From Mixophyes australis (taxonomy: Eukaryota; Chordata; Amphibia; Anura; Limnodynastidae), in assembly GCA_036250195.1 (NCBI GenBank), contig JAVHZZ010000004.1:250164028-250228027 (forward strand): a stretch of 64,000 nucleotides of DNA. The letters are read 5' to 3'. The first letter of the stretch is position 1. Every line of letters begins with the position of its first letter. The notes beneath the pieces are model-generated. The model was given only the letters and a program-made list of their open reading frames with translations. It did no database searches and was not told the origin of the DNA. This document shows, piece by piece, positions 22,108-32,394 of this stretch. The position numbers were made by a program, and so were the translations under genes.

Positions 22108-22400
22108 AGGCCGGATTCATTAAAGAAGCTAAGGCAAAAAAAAAGAGAACTGGGCAAACCATGTTACAATGCAAGGGGTGCAAATTAGTTTACTATTTTG
22201 CACATAAGTTAAATATTGGCTGTTTTTTCATGTAGCACACAAACACTTGATAGTTTTATTTTTACACTGAAACTTAAAGATGATCTAGGACATGTCCTAC
22301 CACAACTATTAATCTGTCCCCACATTTTAAATTTACCTCCCCCTCCAATGCAACATGGTTTTGCCAAGGTGCAAAGTTATTCCTAATTTTTGTGTGTATG
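22108..22400. mobile_element. Damaged MITE of family M1
   Basis: The left arm from GGATTCATTAAAG through ACCATGTTACAATGCAAGGG and TTTTTTCATGTAGCACACAAA matches M1. The right arm is scrambled and keeps only an AACATGGTTTTGCC-type remnant near 22350. Confidence 0.7.
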
Positions 22401-22964
22401 TCCACACAAAATGTGTATCTCCATCCCTCCCAGTTCATTTAAATATCTTGCATCCAAACACAAAATCTTGTTTTTTTTATTTGGGTGCAACATGACATGC
22501 ATTACTTTAACTAACGTTCAATAATCAACAAATGACTCCACCCAGCTCCTGTCATCAAAACTTTGTACCCCTGCAGTCGCTGTCATATTGCTAGGAATAA
22601 GAACTGAGGGCTGAAATAAGCTTGAAGGCAATTTAAAAGCTGAACCTGTATCTTTAAACTGGATTTACTCTCTGGGGTTAATAGTCAACTACAGAGTATG
22701 CCCATCTGATGTCACAGGAGAGGTATAGACAGGGTCTATAAGTTGGATGGGAGAGTAAAACAGTCTCTGGAGTATGGACGCTGCCCACCCACCCTCCCTG
22801 GTTGGCGGTACTTCGTGGCATACATGATGTGATGGCTGCTTATCATGACAGTGCTAAAATATGGTATGCTGGAACTGCTGGTGGAGATCCTGGATGGAGA
22901 GTTGCTGAAAAATGTAGTTTAGTCAACAGCCAGTGGTAGTGGGCATTCTGAATCTGCCTCTCTT
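22401..22964. other. No gene recognised
   Basis: No open frame or repeat structure that I can assign. Confidence 0.45.
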
Positions 22965-23205
22965 CGATTGAATCGGCTCTAGTAGAGACAGAGACTAGGG
23001 ACAATTTGATAGCAGCCAATTAACCTACTAGTATGTTTTTGGATTGTGGGAGGATACCGGAGCACCCAGAGGTAATCCATGCAAACACGGCGATAGCATA
23101 CTAACTTCACACAGATAAGGCCATGGTTGGGAATCAAATTTATGACCTCAGTACTGTGAGGCAGAAGTACTAGCCACTAAGCCACCGTGCTGCTATTTTA
23201 ATTTT
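22965..23205 (-). mobile_element. tRNA-headed Deu-domain SINE
   Basis: On the minus strand, 23205 to about 23130 resembles a tRNA: an A-box-like TGGCTTAGTGG and a B-box-like GGTCATAAATTTGATTCC. The Deu core follows at about 23110-23020, with TGTGTGAAGTTAG, TGCTCCGGTATCCTCCCACA and CCAAAAACAT. It is the most complete of the three SINEs in this window, and its 3' tail is short or missing. It is a pol III-type element, now diverged. Confidence 0.75.
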
Positions 23206-24319
23206 TCCACACTCAGGTTTAGCATCAATTAAGTAAGGAAATAGTTAAATAAGAGTAAGAGGGTAAGGGAAGCCTTTTATTCCTGCTGGATATTATGCTT
23301 ATTTGATTTTGTGATGGTGCACAAAGTTATTCATTATAATTTACTGGCTACTTGAAGACTGGTCACTGTGTATGTTGAGTCTGTGTGTTATTAATAAAGT
23401 AAGTAAAAAAGATCCTTCTCAGGACACACTGTGAGGTTTGCGATGGTATATGTTTATGGGTCAATTATGTTCTGTAAGAAAAGTACTACTTACATCACTG
23501 ACAGGTAGATAACTATTTCTCAAGCTGGGTTTTATACTGTACTGCAAGTCTATAGCTTATATATAATTACATGCTACTGAGCATAGTAATTCTGCTTTAG
23601 CTGACCTTTGACAATTACTTATACATTGTGCTGCTATATCTGAGAATTACATTCAATGCAGTTGCTATGGTTTTTATACTTCATCATAACTATAATCATT
23701 TAGTGCCACTAACCACATCATTTGGTATTTCTTGTCAGATATGTCTTAGGAATCAGAATGTAGACAGACAGAATAAGAATGACAAATATGCCTATTCATC
23801 CACCTGGGACATTTTATAGGTCTATTTATTACAAATTGCAAATTGCTCATGTTAATTTTCATTTCTTATTGCAATGATAAGAAATTAATTAGCAAGCCAA
23901 ATTATTCAAGTTGATTAACTCGGGCAGCGGCTTCGATTGGATCCTGCTGCAGTGAATCATTTATAGTAAAGTGATCACAATCATACTCACTTAGTGAACA
24001 GGTTTTTAATATCATGGCTAAATTTGTGATGGGGGGAGCCCGAAGATTGCCAGGGAGGGATCCCGAAGATCCTTCGACGCTCTCCCTATAGGTTATAACT
24101 GCTAACGCCAAGCTCTGAATTTCGGAGCTTGAAAAATAGGGCAAGATCACAGTCCCCATATACAGCTATGGTGACTGGACTTGCGATTGAGAAGGCTGGG
24201 ACTGCAGCAGATATTGGAGTAATCCTCTATTAATAAATAGCCTAGAAATTTGCAAATGCGGAAATCCCCCGAAAACTACAGTTTTCATGGGGCTTTAAAC
24301 ATCTTCAGTGCTTTATAAC
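23206..24319. other. No gene recognised
   Basis: AT-rich. The minus frame at 23902-24159 (85 codons) is the longest and shows no domain. A GC-richer patch at 24030-24090 contains a near-palindrome around GATCCCGAAGATCC. Confidence 0.45.
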
Positions 24320-24321
24320 TA

Positions 24322-24665
24322 GGGGCCTGATTCATTAAGGATCTTAACTTGAGAAACTTGTTATTTCAGTCTCCTGGACAAAACAAAACCATGTTACAAT
24401 GCAAGGGGTGCAAATTAGTATTTTGTTTTGCACATAACTTAAATACTGACTGTTTTTTCATGTAGCACACAAATATCAACTTTAAATTTCAGTGTACAAA
24501 TAAGCTATCAAGTATTTGTGTGCTACATGAAAAAACAGTCAGTATTTAACTTATGTGCAAAACAGAATACTAATTTGCACCCCTTGCATTGTAACATGGT
24601 TTTGTTTTGTCCAGGAGACTGAAATAAGAAATATCTTAAGTTAAGATCCTTAATGAATCAGGCCT
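24322..24665. mobile_element. Palindromic MITE, family M1, 344 bp
   Basis: This is a second complete copy of the 3995-4326 element with arms of about 145-150 bp and the same loop sequence. TA dinucleotides flank it (24320-24321 and 24666-24667). Small indels (an extra AAACA in each arm) are mirrored between the arms, as expected if the arms are kept alike by conversion or the copy came from a palindromic parent. Confidence 0.85.
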
Positions 24666-24667
24666 TA

Positions 24668-26344
24668 GGCCCCTATAGGTGCATACAAAATGGTTTGGAA
24701 AGCATGCCCCAGTAAATGCTCTGAACAAATGTTTGCAAGCCCAGATGGAGATGGGATGGTATTTAAAGTAAAAGCAACACAACAAAGTCCTGCTTACTCT
24801 TACCACTTGACCTCGCCCTTCATTAATTTTACCTTTTACATTTTGCTCCTAAAATACTATTTATTCCGGCCTCATTTATATGTTTAACAAATCATGGAGT
24901 TAGTGGACAATAGGATTGTCTTTAATTTATGTCTCACATTTGTGTATTTCTGACCTGTATATCCTGTGCTGCATAAATTGCATCTTGGTTATTGCAGAAA
25001 GCATCCCATTAATTACACCTCATAGTAAAAATTAGTTTGCGGGGACAGTAGGTTTTGTTGTCAAGCCCTAAACCCAGAACGCCTTCCTAAATACATACTT
25101 TACACCACTAGAAGCTCATTTAAATAGCTAGGCCCGCAACGCAAAATCTAATTACTATGAGGATAAAGATTGTTCCTGGTCCACATTCAGTAAGGAACAC
25201 GCAAATCTGTCCATCTCCTCCCATCAGATGGAGCTAAACTTTGACCCCTGAGCCTTATTCCTGCATGAATATATTCATGTCATTTGTGTTGCAGCTTCAT
25301 GAGAGTATTTTACAGCATTGTTAAAATAGCAATTAGATAATGGTATGGAATAGAGCATATAGTAATATTAAAAAAACATGTCCATCACTGCTTCTGTTGG
25401 CAGATAATTCCCTTTCCTATGGTGATAATGAAACGGTCATTGTCATCCATATGCAGTGCATATCTCCTTGTCACCCCCAGCATTCTCAATGTAAAATGAG
25501 ACAACTTAGTGAGACAAATCTTTGTATTGACCTCTATTATATTTATACATAGTAATTAGACTTAATTACTAAGTCTGTAAAGAATATTTTTTTTCCAAAA
25601 TAAACAAGGCCAATATATGAAATCTTTCTGTATAATGTAACCCCTCTATTCAATTAATTAATAAGGTTACCTCTAAAACCTCTCAAGTTCTCCAATGTCT
25701 TTCTTGTAGAAACATACTGAAAATTGTACCCCACATTTGATAGCTATGTTTGCATCACATATATCTATGACGTGAGGATTCTGCTCATGTCCACCTCCAA
25801 CTCTTTTGCTCAGTGAAACACAAATTCCTATACATGTTGTTAATGGACCTCAGTGTTTCCAGTTGCTCATTTAGTTCTAAATATAAACACTTATGTGCAA
25901 ATAAATCAGTACAATACTAATATTAAAGAGCACAATTATTGTTCTTACTATCAACTAAACCCTGCCGCTTTTTCTGAACTCCCTTGATCTAAGCTGTATT
26001 AATCTTAACTCACAGACTTAAAACACTGCACATTTGAAATCAATGCACACTTGCAAAAACTCCTAATTTCACTGGAAACCATTGTTTTATGCCCTGGGCA
26101 CTAGCTTGGATACAAACATGGCCTATTGTTGCATTGGCCTATAATCTAATAACGGTAATTTGGTCTCCTAATTCTGAATCAAGCACTATACAATGACATC
26201 ATCGAATAGCGCTCCAGAATTAGAAAAGTGGACCTGGAGGAAATCAAGATGAGGTTTCTTTAAGAACAAAGGATATCCTGCAACTTGTAGTTCCCCAGCA
26301 GCTCGGGGACATTTTAGTGTGTCCCCATAAAAGCAGACAGCATG
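24668..26344. other. No gene recognised
   Basis: AT-rich flank with no recognisable gene. The short frames at 24690-24887 and 25340-25552 have no domain. Confidence 0.45.
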
Positions 26345-26579
26345 GGCCAAGGCAGGGGCGGATTGGGAACTTAAAGTGGCCCTGGACAAAATTATTGAAG
26401 TGGCCTCATGTCGGCGGGACCAAAATAACTGTAGGTGGGGCCAACACATAAGTAGGCGGGATTTAGAACTACAGGAATTTGGTTGTAGTAACATTTAGGA
26501 AAACCTAGATGTGATGACTTTACACACAGTGGGTCATCTCTAAAGCCATGCAGGGCAAATGTATAGTATACTATAGGCA

Positions 26580-27394
26580 GCCCCTTCATAGTATAGTAGA
26601 GGTAGCCCCCCAATAGTATAGTAGAGGTAGCCCCCCTTAGTATAGTATAGGTAGACCCCCTTAGTATAGTATAGGTTGCCCCCCTTAGTATAGTATAGGT
26701 AGACTCCCTTAGTATAGTATAGGCAGCCCCACCTTAGTATAGTATAGTATAGGTAGTCCCCCTCAGTATAGTATAGGCAGCTCCCCTTAGTATAGTATAG
26801 GTTGCCCCCCCTTAGTATAGTATAGGTAGACCCCCTTAGTATAGTATAGTATAGGTAACCCACCTTAGTATAGTATAGGCAGCTCCCCTTAGTATAGTAT
26901 AGGTTGCCCCCCTTAGTATAGTATAGGTAGACCCCCTTAGTATAGTATAGGTAGACCCCCTTAGTATAGTATAGGTTGCCCCCCTTAGTATAGTATAGGT
27001 AGACCCCTTAGTATAGTATAGGTAACCCACCTTAGTATAGTATAGGTAACCCACCTTAGTATAGTATAGGCAGCTCCCCTTAGTATAGTATAGGTTGCCC
27101 CCCTTAGTATAGTATAGGTAGACCCCCTTAGTATAGTATAGGTTGCCCCCCTTAGTATAGTATAGGTAGACCCCCTTAGTATAGTATAGTATAGGTAACC
27201 CACCTTAGTATAGTATAGGTAGCTCCCCTTAGTATAGTATAGGTAGACCCCCTTAGTATAGTATAGGTTGCCCCCCTTAGTATAGTATAGGTAGACCCCC
27301 TTAGTATAGTATAGTATAGGTAACCCACCTTAGTATAGTATAGGTAGCTCCCCTTAGTATAGTATAGGCAGCCACCCCTTAGTATAGTATAGGC
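26580..27394 (-). repeat. TAGTATAGTATAGG minisatellite in copy D (left part)
   Basis: Units of about 24-30 bp, of the form CCCCTTAGTATAGTATAGGT plus AGAC, TGCC, AACC or CAGCT, are repeated roughly 30 times. Extra ATAGT steps occur in some. Tyr-Thr-rich minus-strand frames (for example 26540-26863 and 27176-27409) are translations of this array, not genes. The array continues after copy B at 32000-32090. Confidence 0.95.
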
Positions 27395-27639
27395 TAGAGA
27401 TGAGCGCACTCGGATTTATGAAATCCGAACCCACCCGAACGTTGCCGATCCGAGTCGGATCCGAGACAGATCCGGGTATTGGCGCCAAATTCAAATCTGA
27501 AACTGAGGCTCTGACTCATAATCCCGTTGTCGGATCTCGCGATACTCGGATCCTATAAATTCCCCGCTAGTCGCCGCCATCTTCACTCGGGCATTGATCA
27601 GGGTAGAGGGAGGGTGTGTTAGGTGGTCCTCTGTCCTGC

Positions 27640-28140
27640 TATATCTCGTGCTGTTCAGTTCTGTGCTGTGCTGTGCTGTGCTCAGTCCAGTGGTGCTGTG
27701 TCCTGTGCTCTGTCCTTCTGAGTTCAGTGGTGTTGCTGGGTCCTGTGCTGTGTCCTGTTCAGTCCAGTGGTGCTGTGTCCTGTGCTCTGTGCTTCTAAGG
27801 GCATAGTTATTTCCCCAATATTCCCAAGTGTTTAAAAGACTAAAAAAAAGTTATTTAAAAAAATACAAAAAACTAATTACATTTTTTTTTAATTACCACA
27901 AAATTTGCACAACCAATCCTGCAGTATAAGCCCATTGGTACTGCAATATTACCAAGTTCACACATTCAGCAGTAAAAGTCCAGTGGTACTGCAATATTAC
28001 AAAGTTCACACATTCTGCAGTATCAGTCCAGTGGTGCTGTGTCCTGTGCTCTGTCCTGCTGAGTTCCGTAGTGCTGCTGGGTCCTGTGCTGTGTCCTGTT
28101 CAGTCCAGTGGTGCTGTGTCCTGTGCTCTGTGCTTCTAAG
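27640..28140 (+). repeat. 5' subterminal repeats of copy B
   Basis: GTCCTGTGCTCTGTCCT-type and CAGTCCAGTGGTGCTGTG-type units occur in two blocks separated by an A/T-rich spacer, followed by CTGCAGTAT(A/C)AGTCCA(G/T)TGGTA units. Copies A and C have the same modules. Cys/Val-rich frames across them are repeat translations. Confidence 0.85.
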
Positions 28141-28331
28141 GGCATAGTTATTTCCCCATTATTTCCAAGTTTTTAAAAAATCCAAAAAAAGTTATAAAAA
28201 ATATTAAAATTAATTTTTTTAAAAAAAAAGTAATTATAACCAAATTTGCAAAACCAATCCAGCAGTATAAGTCCATTGGTACTGCAATATTACCAAGTTC
28301 ACACATTCTGCAGTATCTTGTGCTACATATA

Positions 28332-29640
28332 ATGGAGACCAAAAATTTGGAGGATAAAGTAGGGAAAGATCAAGACCCACTTCCTCCTAATGCTGAAGCT
28401 GCTGCCACTAGTCATGACATAGACGATGAAATGCCATCAACGTCGTCTTCCAAGCCCGATGCCCAATCTCGTAGTACCGGGCATGTAAAATCCAAAAAGC
28501 CCAAGTTAAGAAAAAGTAGCAAAAAGAGAAACTTAAAATCATCTGAGGAGAAACGTAAAGTTGCCAATATGCCATTTACGACACGGAGTGGCAAGGAACG
28601 GCTTAGGCCCTGGCCCGTGTTCATGACTAGTGGTTCAGCTTCACCCACGGATCTTAGCCCTCCTCCTCCTCCCCCCCCTACAAAAAATAGAAGAGAGTTA
28701 TGCTGTCAGCAACAAAACAGCAAACAACTCTGCCTTCTAAAGAGAAATTATCACAAATCCCCAAGGCGAGTCCAAGGATGTTGGTGGTTGTCAAGCCTGA
28801 CCTTCCCATCACTGTACGGGAAGAGGTGGCTCGGGAGGAGCCTATTGATGATGTAGCTGGCGCTGTGGAGGAACTTGATGATGAGGATGGTGATGTGGTT
28901 ATTGTAAATGAGGCACCAGTGGGGGAAACAGCTGATGTCCATGGGATGAAAAAGCCCATCGTCATGCCTGGTCAGAAGACCAAAAAATGCACCTCTTCGG
29001 TCTGGAGTTATTTTTATCCAAATCCAGACAACCAATGTATGGCCATATGTAGCTTATGTAAAGCTCAAATAAGCAGGGGTAAGGATCTTGCCCACCTAGG
29101 AACATCCTCCCTTATACGTCACCTGAATAACCTTCATAGTTCAGTGGTTAGTTCAGGAACTGGGGCTAGGACCCTCATCGGTACAGGGACACCTAAATCC
29201 CGTAGTCCAGTTATATACACACCAGCAACACCCTCCTCGTCAACTTCCTCCACAATCTCCATCAGATTCAGTCCTGCAGCCCAAGTCAGCAGCCAGACTG
29301 AGTCCTCCTCAATACGGGATTCATCCGAGGAATCCTGCAGCGGTATGCCTACTACTGCCACTGCTGCTGTTGCTGCTGTTAGTCGGTCATCTTCCCAGAG
29401 GGGAAGTCGTAAGACCTCTAAGTCTTTCACAAAACAATTGACCGTCCAACAGTCGTTTGCCATGACCACAAAATACGATAGTAGTCACCCTATTGCAAAG
29501 CGTATAACTGCGGCTGTAACTGCAATGTTGGTGTTAGACGTGCGCCCGGTGTCCGCCATCAGTGGAGTGGGATTTAGAGGGTTGATGGAGGTATTGTGGC
29601 CCCGGCACCAAATTTACTACCGGGGCCACTCCACTGTGCA
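28332..29640 (+). pseudogene. BED-hAT transposase N-terminus and BED finger (copy B)
   Basis: The start is 'METKNLEDKVGKDQD' at 28332. The Lys-rich nuclear-localisation-like region and a proline run follow. The frame shifts at the C-tract near 28665-28690, and the second frame continues through 'SKEKLSQIPKASPRMLVVVK' to a BED-type zinc finger at about 28996-29138. The finger keeps CSLC and H.NNLH ligands after the SVWSYF aromatic start. After Ser/Thr-rich and 'KQLTVQQSFAMTTKYDSSHP' segments, homology to the catalytic core stops at about 29600 where the satellite begins. BED fingers bind transposon ends or target DNA. The gene is dead: frameshift plus loss of core. Confidence 0.88.
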
Positions 29641-29955
29641 GTCCATATTTAGGTGTATCAGATATTAAATAACGGTGACAGTTGATGCCCAATTTTTTAA
29701 TTATATTGTGGCCTCTGTACCAAATTGTGTACCGGGGCCACCACACTACGCAGTCCATACCCTTTTTTGGTGGAATTCTGACCTGTGGAGGGTTTTTTAA
29801 TTATATTGTGGCCTCGGTACCAAATTGTGTACCGGGGCCACCACACTACGCAGTCCATACCCTTTTTTGGTGGAATTCTGACCTGTGGAGGGTTTTTTAA
29901 TTATATTGTGGCCTCGGTACCAAATTGTGTACCGGGGCCACCACACTACGCAGTC
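29590..29955 (+). repeat. Internal satellite, C-type monomers (100 bp)
   Basis: Four monomers, three spaced exactly 100 bp apart (GCCTC(T/G)GTACCAAATTG at 29711, 29811, 29911). Each has an inner inverted repeat, GGTAC...GTACC(GGGGCC), and the shared phrase CTACGCAGTCCA. The first monomer is continuous with the transposase sequence GATGGAGGTATTGTGGCCCC. Confidence 0.92.
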
Positions 29956-30009
29956 AAGATAGATAGATGCGTATCAGTGGTGTGGGGCAAATTGAAAAAT
30001 ATTCAAAAT

Positions 30010-30095
30010 GCACTGACATTATCAAAAACAAGAGGTTTTCACACGCTGAAACTCCAACATGTATATGATGGAGAGGATGGAGGAGCAGCCGTATG
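30010..30095 (+). pseudogene. Short transposase core relic inside the satellite
   Basis: About 80 bp here align with copy C at 57509-57592: AACAAGAGGTT...CTGAAACTCCA...GAGGATGGAGGAGCAGC. In copy C this encodes the 'VVTCWNSTLYVLQRMEEQQ' part of the hAT core. It is a marker that the satellite grew within, and not beside, the transposase gene. Confidence 0.8.
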
Positions 30096-30104
30096 TGCAG
30101 TGTA

Positions 30105-30720
30105 ATGCAGACCTGTTGAAGGTTTTTTATATATTTTATTGTGGTGCCCAGTGCCCACTACTCTACGCAGTCCAGATACTATTTTTGGGTGTAATTCTGA
30201 CCTGTTGAAGGTTTTCTATATATTATATTGTGGTGGCCAGTGGCCAGTCCTCTATGCAGTCCAGATACTATTTTTGGGTGTAATTCTGACCTGTTGAAGG
30301 TTTTCTATATATTTTTTTATTGTGGTGCCCAGTGCCCACTACTCTACGCAGTCCAGATACTATTTTTGGGTGTAATGCAGACCTGTTGAAGGTTTTCTAT
30401 ATATTTTTTATTGTGGTGCCCAGTGCCCACTACTCTACGCAGTCCAGATACTATTTTTGGGTGTAATTCTGACCTGTTGAAGGTTTTCTATATATTTTTT
30501 ATTGTGGTGCCCAGTGCCCACTACTCTACGCAGTCCAGATACTATTTTTGGGTGTAATGCAGACCTGTTGAAGGTTTTCTATATATTATATTGTGGTGGC
30601 CAGTGGCCAGTCCTCTATGCAGCCCAGATACTATTTTTGGGTGTAATTCAGACCTGTTGAAGGTTTTCTATATATTATATTGTGGTGGCCAGTGGCCAGT
30701 CCTCTACGCAGTCCAGATAG
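30105..30720 (+). repeat. Internal satellite, B-type monomers (89-92 bp)
   Basis: Seven monomers start GTGGTG(C/G)CCAGTG at 30141, 30230, 30322, 30413, 30504, 30593 and 30682. They share GGTGTAAT(T/G)C(T/A)GACCTGTTG and the CTACGCAGTCCAGATA phrase. Two sub-variants alternate. Confidence 0.92.
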
Positions 30721-30849
30721 AGGTGTATCAGATATTAAACAACGTTGACTGCTGCTGCAAAAATTTTAAATAATATTGTGGGGAACACTACACTACGCAG
30801 TCCATAAACTTTTTGGGTGGAATTCAGACCTGTGTAGGGTTTTTTAATA

Positions 30850-31690
30850 ATATTGTGGTGACCCACTCCTCTACGCAGTCCAGGTACATTTATTGGTGCG
30901 AATCATACAAGTTGATGGTTTTCTTATTATATATATTGTGGTGACCCACTCCTCTACGCAGTCCAGATACATTATTGGTGCGAATCATACAAGTTCAGGG
31001 TTTTTAATATATATTGTGGTGACCCACTCCTCTACGCAGTCCAGGTACATTTATTGCTGCGAATCATACAAGTTGATGGTTTTCTTATTATATATATTGT
31101 GGTGACCCACTCCTCTACGCAGTCCAGATACATTTATTGGTGCGAATCATAAAAGTTCAGGGTTTTTAATATATATTGTGGTGACCCACTCCTCTACGCA
31201 GTCCAGGTACATTTATTGCTGCGAATCATACAAGTTCAGGGTTTTTAATATATATTGTGGTGACCCACTCCTCTATGCAGTCCAGGTACATTTATTGGTG
31301 CGAATCATACAAGTTCAGGGTTTTTAATATATATTGTGGTGACCCACTCCTCTACGCAGTCCAGGTAGATTTATTGGTGCGAATCATACAAGTTCAGGGT
31401 TTTTAATATTTATTGTGGTGACCCACTCCTCTACGCAGTCCAGGTACATTTATTGCTGCGAATCATACAAGTTCAGGGTTTTTAATATATATTGTGGTGA
31501 CCCACTCCTCTACGCAGTTCAGGTACATTTATTGGTGCGAATCATACAAGTTCAGGGTTTTTAATATATATTGTGGTGACCCACTCCTCTACGCAGTCCA
31601 GGTACATTTATTGGTGCGAATCATACAAGTTGATGGTTTTCTTATTATATATATTGTGGTGACCCACTCCTCTACGCAGTCCAGAAAGAT
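30850..31690 (+). repeat. Internal satellite, A-type monomers (78-83 bp)
   Basis: Eleven monomers start GTGGTGACCCACTCCTC at 30855, 30938, 31016, 31099, 31178, 31257, 31336, 31415, 31494, 31573 and 31656. Six successive steps are exactly 79 bp. The inner variable part is either a CAGGGTTTTTAATATA or a TGATGGTTTTCTTATT version. High similarity suggests recent expansion or homogenisation. Confidence 0.94.
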
Positions 31691-31999
31691 ACCTCGTTGC
31701 AACGTTTTGGACTAATAACTATATTGTGAGGTGTTCAGAATACACTGTAAATTAGTGGAAATGCTTGTTATTGAATGTTATTGAGGTTAATAATAGCGTA
31801 GGAGTGAAAATAAGCCCAAAAACTTTATTTTTAAACTTTTTATGTTTTTTTCAAAAAAAATCCGAATCCAAAACCTTAAATCCGAACCGAGACCTTTCAT
31901 CAAGTGTTTTGCGAGACAAATCCGAACCCCAAAAATAATGAAAATCCGGATCCAAAACACAAAACACGAGACCTCAAAAGTCGCCGGTGCACATCCCTA

Positions 32000-32090
32000 G
32001 TATAGGCAGCCACCCTTAGTATAGCATAGTATAGGTAGTCCCCCTTAGTATAGTATAGGACCCCCCCTTAGTATAGTATACTATACTAAG
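32000..32090 (-). repeat. Minisatellite of copy D (right part)
   Basis: A few more TAGTATAGTATAGG units follow copy B, ending in a short palindrome TAGTATAGTATACTATACTA at 32071-32090. This is the same array as 26580-27394, interrupted by copy B. Confidence 0.9.
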
Positions 32091-32284
32091 CCCCCTTCAC
32101 TTACCTTCAGTTGCTCTGAGCAGCATCTCTTCTCACAGCAGGCAGACAGGAAGTGAAGTCAGACTTCCTGTCTGCCGAACAGCACCGTGGGAGCCTAGCA
32201 ATTGGCTGCCTGTTGCTGCCCACTGAACACCAATATTTTAGACTGCTTTCCTGTACGTGCCTCCCCCCGCCGCATCCAAATGCG

Positions 32285-32306
32285 CCCCCCCCCCCCCCCC
32301 CCCCCC
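32285..32306. repeat. C22 homopolymer
   Basis: Twenty-two consecutive C (G on the other strand) near the right end of copy D. It is prone to length error and to quadruplex formation. Element N2 has a G28 tract. Confidence 0.95.
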
Positions 32307-32394
32307 AGTAAAATCTGAGGTGGCCTCGTTAGGCCATCGGCCTACCGGGAAACTTCCCTGTAAGGTCTATGGCCAATCCGCCCCTGGGCCAAGG

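Larger units (their letters stand above)
27395..31999 (+). mobile_element. hAT copy B of the BED-finger family
   Basis: This 4,605-bp element starts TAGAGATGAGCGCACTCGG and ends GGTGCACATCCCTA. The octamer GTATAGGC, taken from the minisatellite, flanks it at 27387-27394 and 32000-32007. It carries 5' subterminal repeats, the transposase N-terminus with BED finger, one small core relic, and a 2.1-kb internal satellite that occupies the place of the core. The C-terminal hATC block is gone. The last 300 bp match the 3' ends of copies A and C. Confidence 0.94.
26353..32386. mobile_element. Non-autonomous hAT copy D containing a nested hAT
   Basis: The outer ends are CAGGGGCGGATTGG and its exact complement CCAATCCGCCCCTG, with the octamer GGCCAAGG repeated at 26345-26352 and 32387-32394. 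The span is 6,034 bp, but 4,613 bp of it is hAT copy B plus its duplication, leaving about 1.4 kb of original element. That remainder holds a TAGTATAGTATA minisatellite, a short inverted AGGAAGT...ACTTCCT stretch near 32150 and a 22-bp C tract. There is no transposase. A fragment of the same family starts at 34591. Confidence 0.92.

Noticed and set aside
22965..23205. A tRNA gene on the minus strand
   Set aside because: The A and B boxes are followed by a Deu core instead of a complete cloverleaf; it is a SINE.
26540..27409. Several Tyr/Thr-rich minus-strand frames of 70-107 codons
   Set aside because: They are direct translations of the TAGTATAGTATAGG minisatellite, with the same peptide repeated in different frames.
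27594..28147. Cys/Val/Leu-rich frames resembling small membrane proteins
   Set aside because: They repeat with the CCTGTGCTCTGTCCTG modules of the hAT 5' end and occur in all three copies in several frames.
29590..31690. CRISPR-like array
   Set aside because: Monomers are contiguous and fully repeated without unique spacers, and the genome is eukaryotic.
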